DNA from: Deltaproteobacteria bacterium
GTDB lineage: Bacteria; Myxococcota; XYA12-FULL-58-9
Direction of reading: 5' to 3'
Length of the DNA stretch: 64,000 nucleotides
Assembly (NCBI GenBank): GCA_016218825.1
Contig: JACRCV010000104.1
Coordinates: 1 to 64,000, forward strand
The notes beneath the pieces were generated by a model. That model searched no databases, was not told the origin of the DNA, and saw nothing but the letters and a program-made list of their open reading frames with translations. Position numbers and translations under genes: made by a program. Positions 24,423 to 33,748 of the stretch are shown here, piece after piece. Numbering within the stretch: the stretch's first letter is position 1; the number at the start of each line of letters is the position of its first letter.

Positions 24423-27400
24423 GTGACCATGGTTCGGATCCGTGTGCTCGTGATCGCGACGCTCTTCGCGACCGGCGCCTGCAGCAAGCTGGTGGAGGTT
24501 CCGGGCTCCAGCTGCGCGGCGAACGACGACTGCTCCGCGTATCCGTCTTGCGCCCGCCGCCTCGACGCCTGCGTCTGCAAGGACAGGGCGTGCTACTTTG
24601 ACCCCGACGCCCCGGTGGTCGACGAAGCCACGAACGATCAGTTGATCGGCTGCCGCGAGTGTCACGGGAGCACCCGCAACGCTGCGCCGCCGGTGTCGAC
24701 GGCCGGCGACCTCGACACCGCCGCGCTCGGGGTCGGCGCCCATCAGACCCACCTCATCGGCGGCAACCACTCCCGGTCGGTGTCGTGTACCGAGTGCCAC
24801 GTCGTGCCGCGCGCCACGAACGCTGCCGGTCACATCGACTCGCCGCTCCCCGCCGAGGTCACGTTCGGCGACCTCGCCAACGGCGGCGGCCGAACCGTCG
24901 CCGCTTGGGACCGTTTGAGCGGGACGTGCTCGGGGTACTGCCACGGCGCGGCGATGCGCTTCGGGCCGACCTACGGCCGGCCGATCTGGACGGTCGTCGA
25001 CGGCACCCAGGCCCAGTGCGGCACCTGCCACGACGTGCCGCCGCCGACGCCGCACCCGTCGTCCACCGAGTGCTCGCTGTGCCACCTGCCGACCGCAGGC
25101 CCGAACCAGACGATCGCCAACCGCGACACCCACGTAGACGGCGTGCTCCAGGTGACCGGCGGTAGCTGCAACACCTGCCACGGCAACGCGCAGAACGCCG
25201 CGCCACCCGCCGATCTGGACCCCGACCCGAACGACGTCACGACCGAGATCGGCGTCGGCGCCCACCAGACCCACCTCGCCGGCGGCGCCGCGTCGCGACC
25301 GACCGGGTGCTCGGAGTGTCACGTGGTGCCGCAGCAGGTCGACGAGCCGGAGCACATCGACAGCGCGACGCCGGACCGGGCCGAGATGAGCTTCGGCCCG
25401 ACCGCGACCGCCGGGCTGATGAGCCCCGTTTGGGATCGCGGCAGCGCCACGTGCAGCAACACCTACTGCCACGCCGGCCGGGACCGGAACGGCACCGCGA
25501 CGGGCCGCAAGCCGACGCCGGTGTGGACCGAGGTCGGCGCCGGCGAGGCGGCCTGCGGCGCTTGCCACGGCCTGCCCCCGAACACGCCGACCCACGCGGG
25601 GATCGGCGCCACCGATTGCTCCGTCTGTCACTTGCCGAGCGCCGGGCCCAACAGCACGATCGCGGCGCGCGAGCACCACGTCGACGGGATCCTGGACGCG
25701 AGCAGTGAGCCGTGCAACGCCTGCCACGGCGACGCCACCGGCGCCGCGCCCCCGAAGGACCTGAACGGCGACAGCGCGCCCACCGATCCCGAGGTCGGGG
25801 CGCACCAGCGCCACATGGCGGGCGGCGACGTCTCGTCGCCGGTGCCCTGCGACACCTGCCACCTGGTGCCGCAGAACGTCGGCGATCCGAACCACAACGA
25901 CACGCCGACGCCGGCGGAGATCACCTTCAGCGGCCGCGCGGTGGCGATGAACGACAGCCCGAGCTGGGATCACGCGACCCGCACCTGCGCCGGCACCCAC
26001 TGCCACGGCGCGAACTCTTCGATCGGCCTGCAGCCGGTGCTGGACGCCACGGGCGCCCAACTCTGGAACCCGGCGCCGGTCTGGAACGAGCCCGCCGCGG
26101 TCGCTTGCGGCTCCTGCCACGGCCTGCCGCCGAGCCCGCCGCACCCGCAGACCAAGCGCTGCGGGATCTGCCACCAACCGACGGTCGCCTCTACCTTCGA
26201 CTACGGCAACCCGACCACCGCCGCGAGCCCGGGTGTCGGCGATCGCACCCGTCACGTCGACGGCGTCGTCGACGTCGATCGCACCGTCGTCTGCACTGCA
26301 TGCCACGGCACCGCCGGCGTCAACGCCGCGCCGCCCTCGAGCCTGACCGGCAACACCGGCAGCGCCGATCCGAAGGTCGGCGCCCACCAGGCGCACCTCG
26401 CGGGCGGCCAGCACTCGAAGGCGGTCGACTGCGCCGAGTGCCACATCGTCCCGACCCAGTACACCGACGCCGGGCACATGACCGACGGCGACGACGTCGC
26501 CGAGCTGACCTGGGGCGCGCTGGCGTCCACCGGCGTCTCGCCGACGCGGACCGGGGCGCAGTGCAGGAACTACTGCCACGGCGCGACGCTGACCGGCGGC
26601 AACCCGCAGTCCCCGAGCTTCAACAGCGGTCCGATCACGAGCTGCAGCAACTGCCACGGCGCCCCGCCGACGACGCCCTATCACGCGAGCGCCACCGCGA
26701 CGACCTGCGACAAATGCCACGAGACCGCCGGGCCGGGCGGCACGGTCGCCGATCGCAGCCGCCACGTCGACGGCGTCGTCCAGGCGGCCGCGGCGTGCTC
26801 CGCGTGTCACGGTGACGCATCGCGGCCGAGCAGCACCGCCAACGCGCCGCCCATGGACCTCCAGGGCTTGGCCGCGTCGTCCAAGGTCGGCGCGCACCTC
26901 GCGCACCTGAGCCCGACCAACTCGGCGCCGGCCGCTTGCGACGCCTGCCACGTCGTGCCGCTGACGATGGATGATTCCGGCCACCGGGACAGCGACAACG
27001 TCGCCGAGGTCACCTTCCACGGCCGCGCCATCGCCGCCAGCGGGCCGGCGATCGGCTACACCGCGGCGACCCTCACCTGCGCCAACACCTATTGTCACGG
27101 CGTCATCACCGCCGGCGGCACCAACAACGATCTCGCGGTCTGGGACGCAGGCGGCGCCGCCTCGGCCTGTGACGCCTGCCACGGCGTGCCGCCGCCGACC
27201 TCCGGGCACGGCGCCGTCATCGCGGCGACGCCTTGCGGGGGTTGTCACACCGACACCGCGAGCTCCACCGCCGCGACCACCATCAAGGCACCGCAGTACC
27301 ACGTCGACGGCGTGGTGCAGGTGAGCGCCTGCGGCGCCGCCTGCCACGAGGTCCCACCGACGACCGGCGCCCACGGGATGCACGCCCAGACGCTGGGCTT

Positions 27401-28631
27401 CGCCTGCGCCACCTGCCACGGCCACAACGGCAGCGGCCCGACCCACAACCAGACCGGCTGCACGGCTGCCGGGTGCGCGATACCGTCGGCGAACGTCGAC
27501 ATGGTCTTCGACCTGACGCGCACCTTCCCCGGCGGGACCTCGATGCGAAACGGCGGCACGCCCGCCTACGCCCGGAGCACGAAGACCTGTCAGGTGGGCT
27601 GCCACAACCCGGTGCCCGGGAAGCCCCCCGAGACCCCGAACTTGAGCCGCCAGGTCACCTGGACCACGACCGGGCTGAGCTGCACCGGCTGCCACGACGA
27701 GATCGGCACCGCGTTGCCGCGGAGCCACGCGCTCGGCACCCCGATCGCGAGCTCGTGCAGTGGTTGTCACGCGCCGACCGGCCACACCGCCGGCGCCGTG
27801 GTGCTGAAAGATCCGGATCCGAGTGACGCCCACACGCCGTCGCTCGCCGACAAGGAGGCGCTCTGCAAGACCTGCCACGACGGCGGCGCCGGGACCTACT
27901 TCGGCGGCCAGACCGCGGTCAACGTGCTCGTCGGCTGGACCTCGTCGTCGCACGCGAGCCAGGGGCTCAAGTGCCTGACCTGCCACATCACCCACGTGTC
28001 GACGCCCAACACCACGGCGAAGATGGTCGACCGCACCAAGACCGGCTGCAACGCGACCGCGTGTCACGCCGACAAGACCAACGCCGGCGGCCCGTTCACG
28101 CTCGCCGGCTCCCACCACAAGGTCGACGAAGGGGTCGCCGGGGTGTCCTTGACCTGCAGCAACTGCCACAACCCCCACCTGTCGCAAGCGCCGCCGCTCG
28201 CCGCCGTCAACCCCGACAACAGGTGGCAGCTCTTCAACCTGCCGGCCACCGCCGCCACGCGGAAGATCAACTCCGGCGGCAACTACTCCGGGTTCTGCCT
28301 CTCGTGCCACGACGCCAGCCCGCCGGCCGGCGTCACCGGCGCGCTCGATCTGCGATCGACGATGAACGGCGGCGCCGAGGTCACGCAATTCAAAGACGGC
28401 GGCGCCGCCTTGCACCGGGAGCAGCACGGCGGCTGGAACTGCGTCAGCTGCCACGACTGGCACGGATCGACGGGCACCTCCGGGACCAACCGCGGCCGAC
28501 TGCTGTTACCGTTCCTGACCGTGAACGCCTTCCCGTACAACGGCAAGAACAACTGCAGCATGCCGTCGGCGTCTTTCGGGCGTACGTTCATCGGCACGTT
28601 TTACAGCTACACCAGCTTCAGCTGTCACTAG
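24423..28631 (+). CDS. Giant multiheme c-type cytochrome lipoprotein (about 36 hemes)
   Basis: The product is 1402 aa. A signal peptide ends in lipobox ATGAC, so it is a lipoprotein, probably on the outer membrane. I count 36 heme motifs: 28 CXXCH, 4 CX3CH and 4 CX4CH. The first 25 fall into five repeats of 168-193 aa starting near residues 77, 249, 431, 624 and 792. Each repeat has five motifs in fixed order: CHG, CHVVP, a CX3CH or CX4CH, CHG.PP and CH(L/E/Q/T). This is the Geobacter-type CxxxxCH/CXXCH layout. One further site (CTAAGCA) lacks the His. Ribosome site AGGAG lies 7 nt before the GTG start; ATG six nt later is the alternative. Its stop codon overlaps that of the convergent porin gene in a CTAG palindrome. 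Confidence 0.92.
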   Translation: MTMVRIRVLVIATLFATGACSKLVEVPGSSCAANDDCSAYPSCARRLDACVCKDRACYFDPDAPVVDEATNDQLIGCRECHGSTRNAAPPVSTAGDLDTAALGVGAHQTHLIGGNHSRSVSCTECHVVPRATNAAGHIDSPLPAEVTFGDLANGGGRTVAAWDRLSGTCSGYCHGAAMRFGPTYGRPIWTVVDGTQAQCGTCHDVPPPTPHPSSTECSLCHLPTAGPNQTIANRDTHVDGVLQVTGGSCNTCHGNAQNAAPPADLDPDPNDVTTEIGVGAHQTHLAGGAASRPTGCSECHVVPQQVDEPEHIDSATPDRAEMSFGPTATAGLMSPVWDRGSATCSNTYCHAGRDRNGTATGRKPTPVWTEVGAGEAACGACHGLPPNTPTHAGIGATDCSVCHLPSAGPNSTIAAREHHVDGILDASSEPCNACHGDATGAAPPKDLNGDSAPTDPEVGAHQRHMAGGDVSSPVPCDTCHLVPQNVGDPNHNDTPTPAEITFSGRAVAMNDSPSWDHATRTCAGTHCHGANSSIGLQPVLDATGAQLWNPAPVWNEPAAVACGSCHGLPPSPPHPQTKRCGICHQPTVASTFDYGNPTTAASPGVGDRTRHVDGVVDVDRTVVCTACHGTAGVNAAPPSSLTGNTGSADPKVGAHQAHLAGGQHSKAVDCAECHIVPTQYTDAGHMTDGDDVAELTWGALASTGVSPTRTGAQCRNYCHGATLTGGNPQSPSFNSGPITSCSNCHGAPPTTPYHASATATTCDKCHETAGPGGTVADRSRHVDGVVQAAAACSACHGDASRPSSTANAPPMDLQGLAASSKVGAHLAHLSPTNSAPAACDACHVVPLTMDDSGHRDSDNVAEVTFHGRAIAASGPAIGYTAATLTCANTYCHGVITAGGTNNDLAVWDAGGAASACDACHGVPPPTSGHGAVIAATPCGGCHTDTASSTAATTIKAPQYHVDGVVQVSACGAACHEVPPTTGAHGMHAQTLGFACATCHGHNGSGPTHNQTGCTAAGCAIPSANVDMVFDLTRTFPGGTSMRNGGTPAYARSTKTCQVGCHNPVPGKPPETPNLSRQVTWTTTGLSCTGCHDEIGTALPRSHALGTPIASSCSGCHAPTGHTAGAVVLKDPDPSDAHTPSLADKEALCKTCHDGGAGTYFGGQTAVNVLVGWTSSSHASQGLKCLTCHITHVSTPNTTAKMVDRTKTGCNATACHADKTNAGGPFTLAGSHHKVDEGVAGVSLTCSNCHNPHLSQAPPLAAVNPDNRWQLFNLPATAATRKINSGGNYSGFCLSCHDASPPAGVTGALDLRSTMNGGAEVTQFKDGGAALHREQHGGWNCVSCHDWHGSTGTSGTNRGRLLLPFLTVNAFPYNGKNNCSMPSASFGRTFIGTFYSYTSFSCH

Positions 28632-29980
28632 CGGCGATAGCCGAGCTGCACGAAGCCGGCGTGGATGACGGCGCCGGGCTCCAGCACCCCGTCGTACTCC
28701 GCCAGCAGGTGCACACCCTTCAGGGTCTCCAAGAGCTCGCCCAACGCCAACCACAGCCCGCCGCGCAGGTCGATGCTCTGCACCTTCTGCCCGCCGGCGC
28801 GCCGCACGCTCCGCAACAGGATGGCACCGGCGTCGCCGCCCCACACCTGGTGGTCCATGCCGACACCGAGCGCCGCCATCTGCACGTCGTCGTTGAACGC
28901 GCGTCGATGGGTGTAGTTGAGATCGGCGTACCCGAAGCGCGGCGCCCACTTGAAGCCGACGACACCTTGGGCGGCGTTCGCGGCCGCGGTGTGACGACGG
29001 TCGTAGCGAACCCGCACGTAGGGAGTCAGGCCGGCGCCGACCGGCACGTTGTTCGTGAAGCGCATGCTCGTCACCCGGGTGCCCAAGGGCTCGGCGCCGT
29101 CGAGGACGTAGCCCAGCTGGCGCCGGCGCTCGTTCAGGAAGTCCGTCCACCAGCGGTTCGGGACCACGGTGTGGGTGTGGGTCACGCTCAGGTTGCTGTC
29201 GACCGGCGCGACGCCGCGGTAGCGCACCACGCCGATGAAGCTCGTCAAGTCAGGGCCGTTCTTGGTCCCGGTGTCAAACAGGCCGCGCGGCGCCAACAGG
29301 TCGACGATCGCGAAGCCGGAGACCACGAGGTCCTGGCTCAGACGCGCGTAGCTCCGCTGGGTCAGGAAGGCGCGATCGGTCGTGCCGCGATAGAACGACA
29401 GCACCGCGCCACCGGCGTGATTGCTCGCCTCCGAGCGGTGGTCGTAGCCGATGCCGCCACCGACGAACTGGGTGTTCACCGCGCCGGTGAACGGGTGCGG
29501 CAACAACCCGCCAAAGGCCAGCGCGGTCGTCTGACTGCTGACCTTGAGATCGATCTCGCCGCCGTCCACCTCGACCATGCCCAGCGGCCGCACCACCTGA
29601 CGGCCGAGACTCAAACGCCAAGACTCCGCCGAGCCCAACGCCGCATAGGCCTCGCTGACGGTCTGGCGCCGCGGCGTGGTGGTGTCCGACGGCAGCCGCA
29701 GACGCGCGTCGGCTTGGAGCGCCAACGGCGCGCCGAGGAGCCGCGACCCACCGCCCACGAACCGGAGATCCGAGAACGACACGTAGCCCGGCATGTCCAG
29801 GTCCTGGGCGTAGGTGTGCGCCAGATCGAGCTGCAGGCGGAGCTGGTTGTCGGGAGCGACGCCGGCTTCCGGCTGTGGCGCCGCCACCTGCGGCGCCGCG
29901 TCTGCCGCCCACGCCGGGGCCGCGCCCCGGAAGATCACCACCGCGGCGGCGATCGCGATCCTGACGCCAGCCGAACTCAT
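28628..29980 (-). CDS. Porin-like outer-membrane beta-barrel next to cytochromes
   Basis: The product is 450 aa with a signal peptide (about residues 1-26, ending PAWA) and alternating hydrophobic/polar strands throughout, as in a large beta-barrel. Examples are LRLQLDLAHTYAQ, WRLSLGRQVVRP, SMRFTNNVPVG and VQMAALGVGMDH. The ATG overlaps the stop of the 33-heme cytochrome gene (ATGA), so the two are translationally coupled. It is best read as the barrel of a porin-cytochrome conduit, by analogy with MtrB or OmbB, but no diagnostic motif (such as the N-terminal CXXC of MtrB) is visible. A plain porin or an unrelated barrel is possible. There is no terminal Phe; it ends GYRR. Confidence 0.7.
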   Translation of the reverse strand: MSSAGVRIAIAAAVVIFRGAAPAWAADAAPQVAAPQPEAGVAPDNQLRLQLDLAHTYAQDLDMPGYVSFSDLRFVGGGSRLLGAPLALQADARLRLPSDTTTPRRQTVSEAYAALGSAESWRLSLGRQVVRPLGMVEVDGGEIDLKVSSQTTALAFGGLLPHPFTGAVNTQFVGGGIGYDHRSEASNHAGGAVLSFYRGTTDRAFLTQRSYARLSQDLVVSGFAIVDLLAPRGLFDTGTKNGPDLTSFIGVVRYRGVAPVDSNLSVTHTHTVVPNRWWTDFLNERRRQLGYVLDGAEPLGTRVTSMRFTNNVPVGAGLTPYVRVRYDRRHTAAANAAQGVVGFKWAPRFGYADLNYTHRRAFNDDVQMAALGVGMDHQVWGGDAGAILLRSVRRAGGQKVQSIDLRGGLWLALGELLETLKGVHLLAEYDGVLEPGAVIHAGFVQLGYRR

Positions 29981-32493
29981 GGCGGCACCGCGCCGTGGAT
30001 GACGCTCCAACCGACCGGGGAATGGCAGTCTTCGCAGGTGGCGGGATAACCCGAGCTGACGTGGTTCGGTACCGTGGCTGGATCGAGATAGGCGGCCATG
30101 TGGCAGCCGGCGCAGGTGTCAGGCGTGCCGAGGTACACACCCTGGCCGTGGCAGTTCTTGCAGCGCACGAAGTTGTGCCGCCCGACCAACGGGAACTCCA
30201 AGTGCGAGCGCCGTGCCGGTACGAAGGCGGTCTCGGTGTGACAACGATCGCAGGGCCGAAGCTCCGCGGTGTGCAGCGGGTCGGCCACCCGGGCGGCGTC
30301 GGCGGCGTGACAGATCTCGCAGTCGGTCGGCGTCCCCTGGTAGGTGCCGATCCCGTGGCAGCTGTCGCACTCCAGGCGGCGGTGCCGGCCCTTCAGCGGG
30401 AAGCCGGTCGCGGTGTGCGAGAAGCGCGTCTGCTTCCACTCGATCTGCAGGTGACAATCGCCACAGAACGGGCCGAGACCATTGTGGTGCCGGTCGTCGT
30501 CGATGTGACAGGTTGCGCAGACCTCACCTAGGCCCGCGAGGAGGCGCTGCGCCGTATGGCAGCGATTGCAGGGCAGCGTCCTGTGAACGCCATAGAGACG
30601 GAAGATACCGGTGTCGTGCGTGGTCGCGCTGACGTCCTTGAACGCCGAGGTCCGGTGGCAGGTCTGACAGGCGGCGCCGTAGCGGCCCTGGTGGTTGTCG
30701 GCGTGGCACTCGGCGCACTTCTTGCCGATCACCGGGAAGGTCCGATCGAGCGGCGGCGGTGCGACGCCCTTGGTCCACCCGACCTTCGGCGGCGCCGCCG
30801 GCGGCGCCTGGTGACAGAACGGACACGGCACGGTCAGGTGCGTACCCTCGCGCGCGAACTTCGTGTGACTCTCGTGCACGAAGGCCGGCGCGCCTTTGGC
30901 GGCGGTCGGATGGCAGCGTTCGCACGTCGGCCCGAGCTTGCCCTTGTGCGGTTCCTTCTCCGCGTGGCAGTCGACACACTTCAGCCGCCCGGTCTTGTAG
31001 GCCTTCGCGGGATGGCACTTCTGGCACTCCACCTTGGCGTGCTCGCCGTCGATCTTGAAGGCGGCGATGGCGTTGTGGTTGAACTGGATGAGCGCGAACT
31101 TGACCGCGGTGTTGTGGCAGCGGTCGCAGCGGTCGCCGAGCGTGCCCTTGTGCTTGTCCTCGTGACAGGCGTTGCAGGTGAGCTTGCCGGAGCGGTAGTT
31201 GCCCTTGCCGTGGCACTTCTTGCAGTCGCCCTCGAGCGCCAGGGTCGCGTGCGCGCCGGTCAGCGGGAAGCGGGAGTCCTTGTCGTGGTTGAACTTCAGC
31301 TTCTTTGACCCACCCTCGATGTGACAGTCGGTGCAGGCCTTGGCATCGAACTGGTGCTTGTGGGCGTCGGTGTGCGCGTGACAAGCCCGGCAGTCGGTCG
31401 ACTCGTGGCGCTCGAAGTCGGTCGGGCCCTTGCCGCGGTGGCACTGGCGACAGCTGAGCCGGGCGTGACGGGCGTGCAGCGCCAGCTTGGTCTGCTTGCC
31501 GTGCTCGAAGCCGATCACCCTGGTGTCGGCGGTGTCGTGGCAGTCGCCGCAACGAAACTTCGCGAACCGCTTGCGGTGCGGATCCTGGTGGCACGACTCG
31601 CAGGCTCGCCCGGGCTTCTGGTCCTTGTCCTTGTGACACTTGTTGCAGCGCACGTCGTCGTGCTTGCCCGCGAGCGCGAAGGTGGTCTTCGCCGCGTGGT
31701 TGAAGTCCACCTGCGCCATCGCTCGAACGGGGTCGTGGCACTCCGGACAGGTCAGCTTGACGTAGACCTTGCCGTGCGAGCTCTTGTGGCAATCGACGCA
31801 ACGGCGGCGCTTGTCGAGGGACATCTTGCCCTTGAGGTGGCACTTGCCGCAGGCGATCTTGCCGTGCTTGCCCACGAGCGGAATCCCGGCCGCCGCGGCG
31901 TGATCAAAGGGGATCTGCGCCGCGGTCATCTCCTTCGCGGTCAGGCCACCGGCGACGTGACAGCGCGTGCACTCGGCGCGCAGCTTGGCGTCGGTGAACT
32001 GGTGCGGGTTCTTGTGACAGTGGTCGCAGTCGGCGTCGAGGCCGACGTAGCTCACGTGCTTGGCGCCGGGGCTCTGCTTGTGACAATTGATGCACTTGGT
32101 CTTGGCGTGCAGGCCGGTGAGCTCGAACCCGGTTCGCTTGTGCTCGAAATTGGTCTGGCCGCCGACCTTCACCCAAATCACGACCTCACCGGCGCGTCCC
32201 TTGTGCTCCTGATGACAGGTCAGGCAGGACTCGTCGGTCTTGGCGTGCAAACCGTGGCCTTCGCTGATCGCTCTCTTCAGATCGTCGTGCTCGTGACAGC
32301 CGAAGCAGCTCAGGCTCTTCCGGCCACCGCGCGCGTCGTGGCACTTGAGGCAACCGAGCGGTGACTCCCACTCGGCGTGCGCGTCCGAGAGTGGGCCCGG
32401 CGCCAGGTGCAGAAAATCCGTCTGCGCCCACGCCCACGCCGGCGCCCACAGGATCACGAGCGCCCCCACCGCAGCGGGCCAAGTGCGTGCCAT
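29977..32493 (-). CDS. Soluble 33-heme c-type cytochrome
   Basis: The product is 838 aa from the ATG at 32493; this start gives a clean signal peptide (ARTWPAAVGALVILWAPAWAWA) and a GAGGG ribosome site. An ATG at 32511 would add six residues. I count 33 CXXCH motifs at intervals of roughly 20-30 residues, all canonical, and there is no lipobox, so it is probably a periplasmic soluble protein. Many motifs follow H.KV.C..CH or G.H..L.C..CH, which fits distal His ligation and a chain of short cytochrome modules. It precedes the porin gene with an ATGA overlap. It could bridge the periplasm to an outer-membrane barrel. The heme density (one per 25 aa) is very high. Confidence 0.92.
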   Translation of the reverse strand: MARTWPAAVGALVILWAPAWAWAQTDFLHLAPGPLSDAHAEWESPLGCLKCHDARGGRKSLSCFGCHEHDDLKRAISEGHGLHAKTDESCLTCHQEHKGRAGEVVIWVKVGGQTNFEHKRTGFELTGLHAKTKCINCHKQSPGAKHVSYVGLDADCDHCHKNPHQFTDAKLRAECTRCHVAGGLTAKEMTAAQIPFDHAAAAGIPLVGKHGKIACGKCHLKGKMSLDKRRRCVDCHKSSHGKVYVKLTCPECHDPVRAMAQVDFNHAAKTTFALAGKHDDVRCNKCHKDKDQKPGRACESCHQDPHRKRFAKFRCGDCHDTADTRVIGFEHGKQTKLALHARHARLSCRQCHRGKGPTDFERHESTDCRACHAHTDAHKHQFDAKACTDCHIEGGSKKLKFNHDKDSRFPLTGAHATLALEGDCKKCHGKGNYRSGKLTCNACHEDKHKGTLGDRCDRCHNTAVKFALIQFNHNAIAAFKIDGEHAKVECQKCHPAKAYKTGRLKCVDCHAEKEPHKGKLGPTCERCHPTAAKGAPAFVHESHTKFAREGTHLTVPCPFCHQAPPAAPPKVGWTKGVAPPPLDRTFPVIGKKCAECHADNHQGRYGAACQTCHRTSAFKDVSATTHDTGIFRLYGVHRTLPCNRCHTAQRLLAGLGEVCATCHIDDDRHHNGLGPFCGDCHLQIEWKQTRFSHTATGFPLKGRHRRLECDSCHGIGTYQGTPTDCEICHAADAARVADPLHTAELRPCDRCHTETAFVPARRSHLEFPLVGRHNFVRCKNCHGQGVYLGTPDTCAGCHMAAYLDPATVPNHVSSGYPATCEDCHSPVGWSVIHGAVPP

Positions 32494-32609
32494 CCTACCC
32501 TCGCGCTTCATCGCTTGCTGACACAACTCATCATCGTGATGACGCCACTGATCGTCGCAAACACTGGCACGGATTCGTGATGCGCGGCAAGGCAGCGGCA
32601 CGCTCTGCG

Positions 32610-33578
32610 TCAGCCGCGCTCCACCCCGGTCGCAGACGCCGCGGCGCCCACCCACACGAGATCGGTGCCGGTCAAGCGCAGGATCTGGTCCGCGACCCTG
32701 ACCTTGCGCCAGGCGAATCCCGACAACAGCTCGCGCGGCGAGGTCGCGGTCGCATGCTCCGAGAGGCCGGCGGCGGCCGCGATCACGCCGCACAGCTCGG
32801 CGGCGGAATAGCGCGCCCGTAGCTGCCGTGCACCAACAGCGCCATGGAGCTTGGCGAGCTTGGCGCGGTTCTCCTCCAGGAACAGCAAGTGATGGCGATA
32901 GCTGGGCTGCGGCAGGCCCAACAGGCGCTGCAGCGCCACCTGCGTCGCCGTCGACAGGGCGATGTCCCGACCGCGGACCACCCGGGTGACCCCGAGGTCG
33001 GCGTCATCGACCACGACCGCGAGATTGTAGGCCACCGCGCCGTCCCGACGGCGCACCACCGGATCACCGAGGGCGGTGGCCGGCGTCTGGCTGAGGTCGA
33101 GGCCGCTTTCGTCGGCGAGCGCCAGTCGGGCGTCGTCGAGGCGGGCGCGAATGACGCCGGTCACCGACCGCCAGTCGCCGCCGACCACCTGTGCCCGGCA
33201 GGTGTTCGGGTAGACCCAGCCGCCATCGGCGCCGCGCACGCCATGCGCCTTGATCTTGCTGCGGCTGCAATCACACCGGTACAGGCGCCCCGCCGCCGCC
33301 AGCCGGTCGAGCGCCGCCCGGTGGCGCTCGTCCTGCCGGCTCTGCAGCACGACCTCGTCCCACTCGAGGCCGAACCAACCGAGGTCGCCCTGCATCGCGG
33401 CCTCCCACTCCGGCCGCGACCGCTCGGGATCGAGGTTCTCGAGACGCAGTGACAGGCGGGCGCCGCGAGCGCGCGCGTCGAGCCAACACAACAGCGCCGC
33501 GAGCAGCGTTCCGGGGTGCGCGAGTCCAGTCGTCGAGGGCGCGAAACGACAGCGGTCTACTAGCGTGCCACGATCCAT
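32610..33578 (-). CDS. gluQ: Glutamyl-Q tRNA(Asp) synthetase
   Basis: The product is 322 aa, the usual length. It has the class I HIGH-like signature ([22 protein letters not shown] at 21-24), zinc-ligand-like residues (RCDCS and YPNTC) and a KLAKL motif in the KMSKS position ([10 protein letters not shown]). It lacks the C-terminal anticodon-binding domain of GluRS. It glutamylates queuosine in tRNA(Asp). The start overlaps the end of a 54-aa membrane-protein gene, so it belongs to the addB-addA operon. No strong ribosome site precedes the ATG, which fits translational coupling. Confidence 0.88.
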   Translation of the reverse strand: MDRGTLVDRCRFAPSTTGLAHPGTLLAALLCWLDARARGARLSLRLENLDPERSRPEWEAAMQGDLGWFGLEWDEVVLQSRQDERHRAALDRLAAAGRLYRCDCSRSKIKAHGVRGADGGWVYPNTCRAQVVGGDWRSVTGVIRARLDDARLALADESGLDLSQTPATALGDPVVRRRDGAVAYNLAVVVDDADLGVTRVVRGRDIALSTATQVALQRLLGLPQPSYRHHLLFLEENRAKLAKLHGAVGARQLRARYSAAELCGVIAAAAGLSEHATATSPRELLSGFAWRKVRVADQILRLTGTDLVWVGAAASATGVERG

Positions 33579-33724
33579 GCAGCGACGATGACCCCCACCA
33601 TCACCACCATCGCGATGAGGAGGCGGCCCGGACGCCACTGCCCGTACTCGGTGGTCGGACCCTGCGGCGCCGCCGCCCGGTTCCCGGGGGTCCCTTGCTC
33701 TTGGCCTTGTCGCGTTGTCTCCAT
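33560..33724 (-). CDS. 54-aa single-TM protein between addA and gluQ
   Basis: The product is 54 aa. An ATG at 33724 has GAGGAG 5-6 nt upstream, the strongest ribosome site in this operon. Residues 1-33 are hydrophilic (Gln, Gly, Pro, Arg); residues about 35-52 form one membrane helix ([16 protein letters not shown]) and the protein ends VAR. It starts 24 bp after the addA stop, and its last 19 bp overlap the gluQ start in another frame. I recognise no family. It may be a real small membrane protein or a leader that couples translation of gluQ. Confidence 0.6.
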   Translation of the reverse strand: METTRQGQEQGTPGNRAAAPQGPTTEYGQWRPGRLLIAMVVMVGVIVAAWIVAR

Positions 33725-33748
33725 GGCTCTCCTCACTCAGGTGACCCG

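Noticed and set aside
24378-28463. A 1361-codon open frame opposite the 36-heme cytochrome
   Set aside because: The antisense translation shows no motif or signal peptide, and the plus frame has 36 ordered heme motifs. It is a shadow of codon bias.
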